From assembly GCF_003172895.1 (NCBI RefSeq), contig NZ_QGKL01000016.1:49694-113693 (forward strand): 64,000 nucleotides of DNA. Reading direction: 5' to 3'. The notes beneath the pieces are model-generated. The model saw only the letters and a program-made list of their open reading frames with translations. It had not been told where the DNA came from and made no database searches. This document shows, in pieces, positions 56,772-64,000 of this stretch (position 1 is the stretch's first letter; each line of letters starts with the position of its first letter). The position numbers and the translations under genes were made by a program. The stretch comes from Leucothrix arctica (GTDB lineage Bacteria > Pseudomonadota > Gammaproteobacteria > Thiotrichales > Thiotrichaceae).

Positions 56772-58034
56772 TTAGGTCCAAAGCACAGATAACGGTAACG
56801 CATAAAAAGTTCTCTCACCCATTCGAAATGGTAGTACCGAAGCACCGGTGTACAACACAAAGCCGGACTTAAATGCAGGTCCGACAAAATCAGCAAACTT
56901 CGCAATGCCTTTAAAGTCACTCTCTGATACCGTCGCAGAAGCTTTTATTTCTAAAGCATTTAATCGTCCATCAGCTTGCTCCAAAACGATATCTACTTCA
57001 TTTTTTTGCTTATCCCGATAGTGGTAGATATTCATCGTTTGCTGTGACCACCCCATGTGCTTGAAACACTCCATCACCACAAAACTCTCAAGCAACCCAC
57101 CGTAAAAATTAGATTGCAACAATTGCTCTGGTGAGGTTAATCCCAACAAATGACAAGCCAACCCTGTATCGACCATTTGTAACTTAGGCATCCCAATCGT
57201 TTGCCGCTTGGCACGGTTTTTCACAAATGGATGTAGACGCTTAACAATAAACATCCATTCTAGAGCCTCGATATAAGACTTCACCACTTTGTCATTTTGC
57301 GATAAATCATTAGCAATACTCGCGTACTTCAACAAGTTACCACTCAAGCCTGCCAAGTAAGGAATTAGCGATTCTAGCTTCGTATGATAATCACCTTTCG
57401 CTTCGTAAATGCTTTCAAAATCTTTATACAAACGTCCCTTTAAATAAGAGTTTAACCAGATAGGTTTTGCACGTGCACTCTTCGTTTGTAACTCTGGATA
57501 ACCACCACTTATCAACGCTTGAGCAAAGTCTTCACGCACCATCTCAGGTAAGTTTTCAGGAACAGAAAACTCTTCAGCTTGGAGAAAATCAATAAGGTTG
57601 AATTGCCCACCAGATAACTCTGTTACCGATAAAGGATATAGCTCAACACGTGCCATATGCCCCGGTAATGCTTCCTGCGTTTTCGCGGAGCTAAACACAT
57701 CAGCCGAACCTGTTAAAAAAAACTTACCTCGCTCGCTAGGAGATAACTGGTCAGAAGCAAGCTTAATCGCACTCACCAACTCTGGTGCATATTGAAATTC
57801 GTCTAAAACAATCGATTGTTCGCGTTTTAACAAGCTTTGGATAAAACCGACAGGGTCACTTTTTGCCGAGGACAGCATCGTATGGTCATCCAAAGAAACA
57901 TAGTGCATACCCCGTTGACCTGCCATTTTACGAGCGAGTGTGGTCTTCCCTGCTTGTCTCGGGCCAGTGAGGTAAAGAATGCGGAATTCTTGGAGTAATT
58001 CTTTTAAAAGACCTTCGGTATAACGTGGGTACAT
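56772..58034 (-). CDS. AAA ATPase with DUF4143 domain
   Basis: 420 aa. Walker A is GPRQAGKTT (24-32) and Walker B is IVLDEFQYAPEL. The following ATPase part has FFLTGSADVFSS, and the C-terminal half is DUF4143, ending with a nuclease-like EVDIVLEQADGRLNALEIKAS segment that has the D...ExK pattern. Such proteins are widespread, sometimes on mobile elements, and their role is not settled. The ribosome-binding site is poor. Four direct repeats lie 17-95 bp before the ATG (separate entry). The gene stands alone. Confidence 0.88.
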   Translation of the reverse strand: MYPRYTEGLLKELLQEFRILYLTGPRQAGKTTLARKMAGQRGMHYVSLDDHTMLSSAKSDPVGFIQSLLKREQSIVLDEFQYAPELVSAIKLASDQLSPSERGKFFLTGSADVFSSAKTQEALPGHMARVELYPLSVTELSGGQFNLIDFLQAEEFSVPENLPEMVREDFAQALISGGYPELQTKSARAKPIWLNSYLKGRLYKDFESIYEAKGDYHTKLESLIPYLAGLSGNLLKYASIANDLSQNDKVVKSYIEALEWMFIVKRLHPFVKNRAKRQTIGMPKLQMVDTGLACHLLGLTSPEQLLQSNFYGGLLESFVVMECFKHMGWSQQTMNIYHYRDKQKNEVDIVLEQADGRLNALEIKASATVSESDFKGIAKFADFVGPAFKSGFVLYTGASVLPFRMGERTFYALPLSVLWT

Positions 58035-58050
58035 GGATATTTAGCTCATG

Positions 58051-58129
58051 ATAATACGAGTTACATCATCCCATAATGCGAGTTATATCGCACCATAATA
58101 CGAGTTATAACCATCAATAATACGAATAA
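58051..58129. repeat. four direct repeats with exact 22-bp period, upstream of the AAA ATPase gene
   Basis: ATAATACGAGTTA occurs at 58051-58063, ATAATGCGAGTTA at 58073-58085, ATAATACGAGTTA at 58095-58107 and a partial copy ATAATACGA at 58117-58125. Starts are 22 bp apart each time, about two helical turns, so a bound protein would meet the same DNA face. The intervening 9 bases differ between copies. On the minus strand each copy carries TATTAT, a -10-like hexamer. The copy nearest the gene ends 16 bases before its ATG, so the mRNA would have a very short leader. This looks like an operator for co-operative binding. Confidence 0.8.
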
Positions 58130-58219
58130 ACATGATTAAAGCACTCTTAAATATATTTTCTTAAAGCAAAACGGGGCACACTGCATCCCAAATTTAAATG
58201 CTCTTTTATACCGAAAACA

Positions 58220-58729
58220 TCACTCATACAAATCACCAAAAAATGCCTGATGCGTCAAATACAACCGCGTATCAAACTCAAACTGGTGATACTCAGGCTC
58301 CATGTACTGACACAACTTATAAAACGCTTTGTTGTGATCTTTCACCTTTAAATGCGCTAATTCATGCACGCAAATCATCCGTAAAAATGGCAACGGCATT
58401 TTCTTAAACACCGAGCCAATACGAATTTCATTTTTAGACTTAAGCTTACCGCCCTGCACCCGTGATATTTGCGTATGCAGACCCAGCGCATGATTTATGA
58501 CATGAATCTTCTCGTCATAAACCACTTTGCTTAACGATCCCGACTGCTTCATATAGCTCTGCTTTAAGTCCAGCACATAGTCATACAGTGCTTTATTCGA
58601 CCCTAACTGATGTGGTTCAGGGTAACGTTTGCGCAGTGCTTCACCCAAACGCTCCTCGTTGATGAGCGTTTCTATCTGCTCAATCAACTGAGGTTGGTAG
58701 CCGTTTAAATACTGGCGAACATCAGGCAT
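58220..58729 (-). CDS. YgjP-like zinc metallopeptidase domain protein
   Basis: 169 aa. VHELAHLKVKDH (121-132) holds the zinc-binding HExxH (122-126) plus a second histidine, as in the M48-related YgjP (DUF45) family. The preceding segment (KNEIRIGSVFKKMPLPFLRMICVHELAH) fits too. It is predicted to be a cytosolic protein of unknown substrate. It overlaps the adenine deaminase stop by 8 bp, so the two are cotranscribed. Confidence 0.85.
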   Translation of the reverse strand: MPDVRQYLNGYQPQLIEQIETLINEERLGEALRKRYPEPHQLGSNKALYDYVLDLKQSYMKQSGSLSKVVYDEKIHVINHALGLHTQISRVQGGKLKSKNEIRIGSVFKKMPLPFLRMICVHELAHLKVKDHNKAFYKLCQYMEPEYHQFEFDTRLYLTHQAFFGDLYE

Positions 58730-59741
58730 TAGTCACGCCATGAGCGGCAGCATAAGCATCTAGCTTATCAAGTAACACTTGCTTGTCAGCGTCTGGTAAA
58801 AACGTCGATTCAAAACCGTTACGCGCCAAGGTAATGACATCTGCTTTGCTTAGGTCAACCGCCTCTGCCAATTGCAGGAAGTTCGCGTTCATATAACCAC
58901 CAAAGTAGGCTGGGTCATCTGAATTAATCGTCGCTTTCAAACCGGCATGCAGCATCTCTTTAATAGGGTGAGCGGCCAAGTCCTCCACCACACATAGCTT
59001 CAAGTTAGACAACGGACATACCGTCAACGCCATCCCTTCATCAGCAATGCGTTGTGTCAGCGCGTCATCTTCCAAGGCACGATTTCCATGGTCAATACGG
59101 TCAACTTTCAACAAGTCCAACGCCTGATAAACATACTCTGGAGGACCTTCCTCGCCCGCATGCGCAACGATCACAAAGCCTTCTGCTTTTGCGCGAACAA
59201 ACACGTCGGTAAACTTCTCTGGCGGATGCCCTAGCTCAGATGAATCTAATCCTAACCCAATGATTTTATCTTTATGAAGAAAACCTTGTTCCAGCGTCGC
59301 CATTGCATCATCTGCATCTAAATGACGCAAAATACACATGATCAAACCGAAGCTAATCCCTAACTTCTCTTTACCGTCCACCAACGCACGATGAATACCA
59401 TTAACCGCTGTTTCAAACGGAACATCACGCGCCGTGTGGCCTTGTGGGTCAAAGAAAATCTCAGTGTGTAGCACATTTTCTGAGTGAATTTTAGTGATGT
59501 AAGCCCACGTTAGATCATAATAATCCTGCTCTTCACGCAATACATTCATGCCTTGATAATAGATATCGAGAAAGTCTTGGAGACGTCTAAAGTCATACGC
59601 CTTACGAAGCGCTTCAACGTCAGCAAAAGGTAATTCGATACCGTTACGCTGCGCGATTTCAAACATCAACTCAGGCTCAAAAGTACCCTCAATGTGCAGG
59701 TGTAGCTCTGCCTTAGGCATATTTTCAATAAACGTTTGCAT
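58722..59741 (-). CDS. adenine deaminase (adenosine deaminase family)
   Basis: 339 aa. Zinc ligands are in AELHLHIEGT (H14, H16) and AHAGEEGPPEY, then DHGNRA and NSDDPAYFGGY. The GLDSSELGHPP segment and the overall form match the adenine deaminase subgroup of the ADA family rather than true adenosine deaminase. That subgroup converts adenine to hypoxanthine and ammonia in purine salvage. GAGCTAC-type sequence stands before the ATG. It is the first of two overlapping genes, with the YgjP-like peptidase behind it. Confidence 0.88.
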   Translation of the reverse strand: MQTFIENMPKAELHLHIEGTFEPELMFEIAQRNGIELPFADVEALRKAYDFRRLQDFLDIYYQGMNVLREEQDYYDLTWAYITKIHSENVLHTEIFFDPQGHTARDVPFETAVNGIHRALVDGKEKLGISFGLIMCILRHLDADDAMATLEQGFLHKDKIIGLGLDSSELGHPPEKFTDVFVRAKAEGFVIVAHAGEEGPPEYVYQALDLLKVDRIDHGNRALEDDALTQRIADEGMALTVCPLSNLKLCVVEDLAAHPIKEMLHAGLKATINSDDPAYFGGYMNANFLQLAEAVDLSKADVITLARNGFESTFLPDADKQVLLDKLDAYAAAHGVTNA

Positions 59742-59884
59742 AGTAGCTCCAGATAATCTGTTTTAGTTGGTACATAGCCGTACCTTTCTTTGGTATCCAT
59801 CATAAAGGCTATTCCTAACGGGTCAAGCACAACAGTTCACACACTTTTCGCCTGACAATAGGACGACATAAAACTTAAACATTA

Positions 59885-59902
59885 GTGTCATAAACATGTA
59901 GC
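59885..59902 (+). promoter_or_regulatory. possible Pho-box-like site upstream of glycosyltransferase
   Basis: GTGTCATAAACATGTAGC matches 12 of 18 positions of the PhoB consensus. The first half is good and the second is poor. It lies 24 bases before the ATG at 59926 and is followed by TAAATA (59909-59914). The idea of phosphate-starvation control fits the lipid genes downstream, but the match is weak. Confidence 0.3.
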
Positions 59903-59925
59903 AAAAGCTAAATAACATATGCTCT

Positions 59926-61146
59926 ATGTTAAAAGCACACTTACCCAGACAGATATCACTCGCCATTGTTACCGAAACATGGCCGCCTGAAGTTAATGGC
60001 GTCTCGCATACCATCAAACACCTAGTTGATGGATTACGTCAGTGTGACCAGTACACCATTCAGTTAGTTCGCCCTCGGCAACAAACGGATGGTGACCCTG
60101 CCTCAGAAGATAACTTCCAAGAGCTGTTCACTCGCGGTGCAACACTCCCGTTTTATAAAGAAGTGCGCATAGGTTTGCCGCACTTCTTCAAACTGCGTAA
60201 CGCGTGGAAAAAGAACCGCCCTGACGTAGTACAGCTAGTCACGGAAGGCCCGCTGGGTTACTCGGCAATGTGGGTGGCTAAGTCGCTAAACATTCCGCTT
60301 ATTAGTGACTTTCACACCAACTTTGACCAATACAGTCAGTACTACAACCTACGTTTTGCTTTCAAAGTCGCCAGTGTTTACTTGCGCCACTTCCACAATG
60401 CTACGCGTCAAACCTTAGTACCAACCACCGAACTCGCTGCACAACTAGCAAATACTGGCTACAAAAACCTAGCGATCATTGAGCGTGGTATCGAAGCAGA
60501 CTTGTTTCACCCTGCTAAACGCAGCGAAGCGCTACGAGAAAAACTAGGCGTTAAACCCAAGCAATTATTGGTCACGCTAGTCACTCGCCTCGCTCAAGAA
60601 AAAAACATCGACCTCGCTTTCAAAGCCTTTCGAGAAATTCAAAAAGAAGTCCCTGACGCTCACTTTATGTTGGTCGGTGACGGCCCAGAGCGCGAACGCC
60701 TTGAAGCGGCAAACCCGGACTGTAGTTTTGCAGGGATGCAACGCGGTGAAGACTTAGCGGCACATTACGCCAGTGGCGACTTATTTTTATACCCAAGCAC
60801 CAGCGAAACCTTTGGCAACGTGATTATCGAAGCGATGGCGAGCGGCTTGCCGGTGGTGACTTATGACTACGCAGCGGCTCACAAGTACATCCAGTCGGCC
60901 CACAACGGTTTGACCGTTCCATTACATGATGAAGCTGCGTTTATCAGCCTCAGCGCTTCCGCGGCTTGTGAAACTAACTTACGCAACACTCTGGGCAAAG
61001 AAGCCCGTAAAACAGCCCAAACACTCAGCTGGAATAACGTCGTTGACCGTTTGGACATCATCATCAAACAACTGATTACTGAGGTTCGTCATGAAACACC
61101 TACATCAGCTAAACGACCGCGAAATACCCGTCTGCCTACTGTTTAA
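59926..61146 (+). CDS. GT4-family glycosyltransferase, probably glycolipid synthesis
   Basis: 406 aa. The N-terminal Rossmann half starts IVTETWPPEVNGVSHTIKHLVDGL. The C-terminal donor-binding half has the E-x7-E motif region SETFGNVIIEAMASGLPVV. VVQLVTEGPLGYSAMWVAKSL and ISDFHTNFDQYSQYY fit the group that makes glyceroglycolipids or related sugars by transfer from a nucleotide-sugar donor. The C-terminal tail overlaps the PAP2 gene by 56 bp. The three genes from here to 62486 form a likely membrane-lipid remodelling group. The exact acceptor is not known. Confidence 0.85.
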   Translation: MLKAHLPRQISLAIVTETWPPEVNGVSHTIKHLVDGLRQCDQYTIQLVRPRQQTDGDPASEDNFQELFTRGATLPFYKEVRIGLPHFFKLRNAWKKNRPDVVQLVTEGPLGYSAMWVAKSLNIPLISDFHTNFDQYSQYYNLRFAFKVASVYLRHFHNATRQTLVPTTELAAQLANTGYKNLAIIERGIEADLFHPAKRSEALREKLGVKPKQLLVTLVTRLAQEKNIDLAFKAFREIQKEVPDAHFMLVGDGPERERLEAANPDCSFAGMQRGEDLAAHYASGDLFLYPSTSETFGNVIIEAMASGLPVVTYDYAAAHKYIQSAHNGLTVPLHDEAAFISLSASAACETNLRNTLGKEARKTAQTLSWNNVVDRLDIIIKQLITEVRHETPTSAKRPRNTRLPTV

Positions 61147-61621
61147 TCGCATCAATCACTGGAAACCTATCAGTGTATTTTTTGCGGGCGTCAGTCGTTT
61201 AGGCGACGGTGTTTTCTGGTACACACTCATGTTGGCACTGCCGGTTATCTATGGCCTCGGTGCTATCCAAGCTTCAATCCACATGGGCGTCGTTGCGCTC
61301 ATCGGCTTAGCGATTTACAAGTGGCTCAAGACCTCAACCCTTCGCGTTAGACCCTACAGCCATAGCGATAATATCTTTCAAAATGTCGCGGCCCTCGATC
61401 AGTTTAGCTTCCCTTCTGGTCACACCTTACACGCCGTTAGTTTCGCTACTCTCATCGTTCATTACTACCCAGAGTGGGGCCTGCTGGTGATTCCATTCGC
61501 TAGTTTAGTGGCACTGTCTCGCGTGGTGCTTGGGCTTCACTACCCTAGCGATGTATTGATCGGCGCAACGCTTGGTTATGGTTTGGCTGTCAGCAGTATC
61601 GAGCTGCTGAGCTATTTATAA
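61091..61621 (+). CDS. PAP2-type lipid phosphatase
   Basis: 176 aa with the three phosphatase signature parts: K80-x6-R87-P88 (KTSTLRVRP), PSGH (108-111) and SR143-x6-H150 (SRVVLGLHYPSD). Five to six membrane helices are predicted. It removes phosphate from lipids such as phosphatidate or undecaprenyl pyrophosphate. Its start lies within the glycosyltransferase end (overlap 56 bp), with GAGG before the ATG, so it is translationally coupled. It may supply diacylglycerol to the glycosyltransferase. Confidence 0.9.
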   Translation: MKHLHQLNDREIPVCLLFNRINHWKPISVFFAGVSRLGDGVFWYTLMLALPVIYGLGAIQASIHMGVVALIGLAIYKWLKTSTLRVRPYSHSDNIFQNVAALDQFSFPSGHTLHAVSFATLIVHYYPEWGLLVIPFASLVALSRVVLGLHYPSDVLIGATLGYGLAVSSIELLSYL

Positions 61622-61706
61622 ACCATTGATACAACTTGATTGAACACACATTGATTTAAAAAAACTCACTTTAATAGACTGCGATATTCGAACTTAAAGG
61701 AAAATC

Positions 61707-62486
61707 ATGAGTAACCCAAACGTAAAACACACACCCCTGATCGTTGAGCTGGCAAAGACTCACGAAGATGTTCTAGCTTCTCTACGCTTGCGTTATCGAG
61801 TCTTTGCAGAGGAGCAAGGCGCAATTTTGCCAACGGCTCATGAGGGTTTAGATCGTGACTATTACGACACCTTTAGCCATCATTTATTGGTACGCAATGC
61901 TGACACAGGTGAAGTTGTCGGTTCAACCCGCATTCTTACCGAAGAAAGCGCGGCCCGTGCTGGAAGTTTTTATTCGGAAAGCGAGTTTGACCTAAGCACT
62001 ATGCTGCCAAGCTTGAAAGGCAATTACATTGAGATTGGTCGTACCTGCATTCATCCTGACTTTCGTAATGGCGCAGGTATTGGCATGTTGTGGTCAGGTT
62101 TAGCGCAGTTCATGGAACTGCACAAAGTTGATTACATGTTTGGTTGTGCCAGTGTGGGTATGCGTGACGGTGGCAGCCAAGTGACTGCGATTATGAATGA
62201 AGCACGCGCCAAACACCTTGCACCAAGCACTATGTGGGTCACACCACGACAGCAACTCACACCAACCTCTCCTGCTGAACGTGTGAAAATGCCACCATTG
62301 CTTAAAGCATATTTGAAACTGGGTGCGTGGGTGGCAGGAGAGCCGTGTTTAGACCCTGACTTTAACGTCGCAGATGTGTTTATTTTGCTAGATGTTAATA
62401 ACCTAAATACGCGTTATCACCGTCACTTTATGCAAGCGAGTGTAAAGCGTTTAAAGCCTATGGAAATGACACGTCAGCTCGCTTAA
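61707..62486 (+). CDS. olsB: OlsB-type acyl-ACP N-acyltransferase (ornithine lipid synthesis)
   Basis: A 259-aa GNAT-like acyltransferase. RLRYRVFAEEQG, then DRDYYDTFSHHLLVRNADTGEVVGSTRIL, and IEIGRTCIHPDFRNGAGIGMLWSGL match the OlsB/hemolysin-associated family. This makes lyso-ornithine lipid from ornithine and a 3-hydroxyacyl-ACP. OlsA, the second step, is not in the window. Ornithine lipids are phosphorus-free membrane lipids made when phosphate is short. AAAGG precedes the ATG. The name is given by family; the amino acid could differ from ornithine. Confidence 0.8.
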   Translation: MSNPNVKHTPLIVELAKTHEDVLASLRLRYRVFAEEQGAILPTAHEGLDRDYYDTFSHHLLVRNADTGEVVGSTRILTEESAARAGSFYSESEFDLSTMLPSLKGNYIEIGRTCIHPDFRNGAGIGMLWSGLAQFMELHKVDYMFGCASVGMRDGGSQVTAIMNEARAKHLAPSTMWVTPRQQLTPTSPAERVKMPPLLKAYLKLGAWVAGEPCLDPDFNVADVFILLDVNNLNTRYHRHFMQASVKRLKPMEMTRQLA

Positions 62487-62564
62487 TTTAACCTTGCTTA
62501 ATGAACTCTGCATAACTTCGGTATACCATATGCCGCTTACCTAGATACGAGTTATGCACTCCTG

Positions 62565-63476
62565 ATGAAGTCGAATATTTTATTGCTGATCACTGCCGCG
62601 ATTTGGGGCTCAGCGTTTGTAGCACAGCGTGTAGGAATGGACTATATCGGTCCGTTTACTTATAGCGGTATTCGCTTTCTCATCGGTGGATTGGCGCTTA
62701 TCCCTTTCGCAATTTGGTTGCGACACTGGCAAGCTAAAAAAGCGACGGGTATTAGTGAGAGCAACAGTAAAACAGAAGAGAAAGGCTTATTAAAAGCTAG
62801 TCTTATCTGCGGACTGGTATTGTTCGGTGGTGTGACACTGCAACAGGTTGCCATGGTCTATACCACTGCTGGTAAAGGTGGTTTTATCACCAGTCTCTAT
62901 ATCGTGCTCGTGCCTATTATGGGCTTAGCCTTTAAACAAAAGGCCGGTGCAGGTATTTGGTTAGGGGCTGCACTAGCGCTTGTCGGTCTGTACTTACTGA
63001 GTATCAAGTCTGACTTCACCTTGTCCTACGGTGACCTACTGATGCTTATCGGGGCGTTTTTCTGGGCGGCGCATGTCTTAGTTATTGGCTGGGTTGCGCC
63101 AAAGTACGACCCTATTGCCTTGTCTATTTTACAGTTTTTGATCTGCGGCGTTCTGAGCATGGTTTGCGCGTTAATCTATGAAACGATTATCTGGGCAGAC
63201 GTCATGCTGGCAATGGATTCGATTTTATATGCAGCACTCATGTCGACCAGTATCGCCTATACGCTCCAAGTGGTTGCTCAGCAAAATGCTAAACCGTCGC
63301 ATGCCGCCATTATTTTTAGTAGTGAAGCGATGTTTGCAGTATTAGCAGGCTGGTTAGTGCTAAGTGAAGTGCTCACAACGAGAGGATTGTGGGGCTGCAC
63401 GTTTATTATGATTGGTATGCTGCTGTCACAGTTACTACCAGACCTGAAGCTAAAGCGCTTAACTAGCGCTAGCTAA
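62565..63476 (+). CDS. EamA/DMT-family transporter
   Basis: 303 aa with about ten hydrophobic segments arranged as two EamA repeats. The first (ILLLITAAIWGSAFVAQRVGMDYIGPF ... SGIRFLIGGLALIPFAI) and the second (GDLLMLIGAFFWAAHVLVIGW) both start with the typical WGxxF/FWAAH type motif. The loop between the second and third segments is charged (KKATGISESNSKTEEKG). It is an inner-membrane exporter of metabolites or amino acids; the substrate is unknown. The start is an ATG with a weak ribosome-binding site. It follows olsB by 78 bp and may be independent. Confidence 0.87.
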   Translation: MKSNILLLITAAIWGSAFVAQRVGMDYIGPFTYSGIRFLIGGLALIPFAIWLRHWQAKKATGISESNSKTEEKGLLKASLICGLVLFGGVTLQQVAMVYTTAGKGGFITSLYIVLVPIMGLAFKQKAGAGIWLGAALALVGLYLLSIKSDFTLSYGDLLMLIGAFFWAAHVLVIGWVAPKYDPIALSILQFLICGVLSMVCALIYETIIWADVMLAMDSILYAALMSTSIAYTLQVVAQQNAKPSHAAIIFSSEAMFAVLAGWLVLSEVLTTRGLWGCTFIMIGMLLSQLLPDLKLKRLTSAS

Positions 63477-63714
63477 AACAGACCAATATACGCCAAACCT
63501 ATAGCTGTTGCGCTTCGCGTGACAGCTAGACTCATCAAGTAAGTTGCTCTTTAGCCGCTTACCAGAAATGCTATGTAGCGTATTTTTTAAAGAACTATTT
63601 CCTTCTGACAGTCCAATAACTCAACATCTAAAAACTCACTCAGCAGCTTCGCATCCAACTGCATTTGTACCAAGTCATTGTGGTTCAATATATTCAAACG
63701 TCGGCCAAACTTGG

Positions 63715-64000
63715 TTAACTGTCGAGAACCGCGTGGTTGTAAACTTTCTTTTTGAATAAATCAGGTTTGTCTAATTGCCACTGCTTCATACTTTGAATAG
63801 GGGTCAAATGTCCAAGGTTTCTTTGAATAACGTGGTGATTATACGTGATTAAGTAACGTTTTAGCGTTGTTTCCATTTCTTCGGCAGAAGCAAAGTAGGT
63901 GGACTTAATCACCTGTGATATTCGACCATTAAAGCGTTCCACCATGCCATTAGTTTGTGGGTGTTTTGCTGGAATTAAACGGTGCTCTATTGTCAATGAG
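63715..64000 (-). CDS. IS481-family transposase, C-terminal part, cut by window edge
   Basis: About 95 residues remain, and the frame is open to the right edge, so the gene starts outside the window. HRLIPAKHPQTNGMVERFNGRISQVI is the highly characteristic C-terminal part of the IS481 DDE domain (rve-type integrase core); the last acidic catalytic residue is the E in MVERFN. The protein ends VLDS just where the element may end. Only a fragment is visible, so I cannot tell whether the full element is intact. Confidence 0.85.
   Translation of the reverse strand, partial: SLTIEHRLIPAKHPQTNGMVERFNGRISQVIKSTYFASAEEMETTLKRYLITYNHHVIQRNLGHLTPIQSMKQWQLDKPDLFKKKVYNHAVLDS
63719..64000 (-). mobile_element. 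end of an IS481-family insertion sequence, continuing outside the window
   Basis: The transposase fragment marks the element. TGTCGAGAACCGCG at 63719 starts with the TGT expected of an IS481 terminal repeat and lies next to the transposase stop. If this is the end, the stop codon (TAA at 63717-63715) lies in the flanking DNA. The other end is not visible, so the terminal repeat cannot be confirmed. Confidence 0.5.

Noticed and set aside
58051..58129. CRISPR-like array
   Set aside because: The repeated part is only 13 bp and the spacers 9 bp, far below CRISPR size, and no cas gene is nearby. The repeats are better seen as operator sites.

Overview
The window looks like the chromosome of a free-living, probably marine gammaproteobacterium. 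The pointers are an assimilatory NirBD/NasA set behind a sigma-54 promoter and NasR-type leader, a PqiABC system, OlsB, AlkB, an aerobic acyl-CoA desaturase type, and very large outer-surface proteins. Base composition is moderate. No rRNA, tRNA, CRISPR array or prophage was seen. A sulfur-oxidiser-like relative (Thiotrichales) is possible but unproven.

Layout. 1-3300: a DUF1835 protein cut by the left edge, two divergent paralogous phosphoribosyltransferases and a DUF4238 protein. 3555-9300: nitrate assimilation, nirB-nirD-nasA on the minus strand, with a -24/-12 promoter, two leader hairpins of ANTAR-target type and an intrinsic terminator ahead of nirB. 9465-17041: a DUF1800/DUF1501 pair, fatty-acid desaturase, periplasmic ankyrin protein, tandem thioredoxin protein and an MscS-like channel. 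17230-23304: sugar phosphorylation (PfkB-type kinase, ROK regulator, glucokinase) interrupted by a molybdopterin oxidoreductase and a CoA-binding protein. 23356-27311: a pqi operon with PqiA split into two genes.

27331-53645 is the most unusual part. Nine minus-strand genes fill 26 kb and six of them encode exported beta-sandwich proteins. Two are giant proteins (3239 and 1740 aa) that share a C-terminal module of about 250 residues. Four form an operon of DUF11-type proteins ending in a 1663-aa protein with a large predicted outer-membrane beta-barrel. A phosphonate/phosphite/selenate-type ABC transporter with a fused double permease lies between the two groups. I propose that this is a cell-surface (adhesin, sheath or S-layer-like) system with its own outer-membrane component. 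That is inference.

53898-64000: AlkB, two alpha/beta hydrolases, an AAA/DUF4143 ATPase preceded by four direct repeats of exactly 22 bp period, a YgjP-like metallopeptidase, adenine deaminase, then a lipid-remodelling group (GT4 glycosyltransferase, PAP2 phosphatase, OlsB-type acyltransferase), an EamA transporter, and the end of an IS481-family element running off the right edge.

All family assignments come from reading motifs in the translated sequence. No database search was run.
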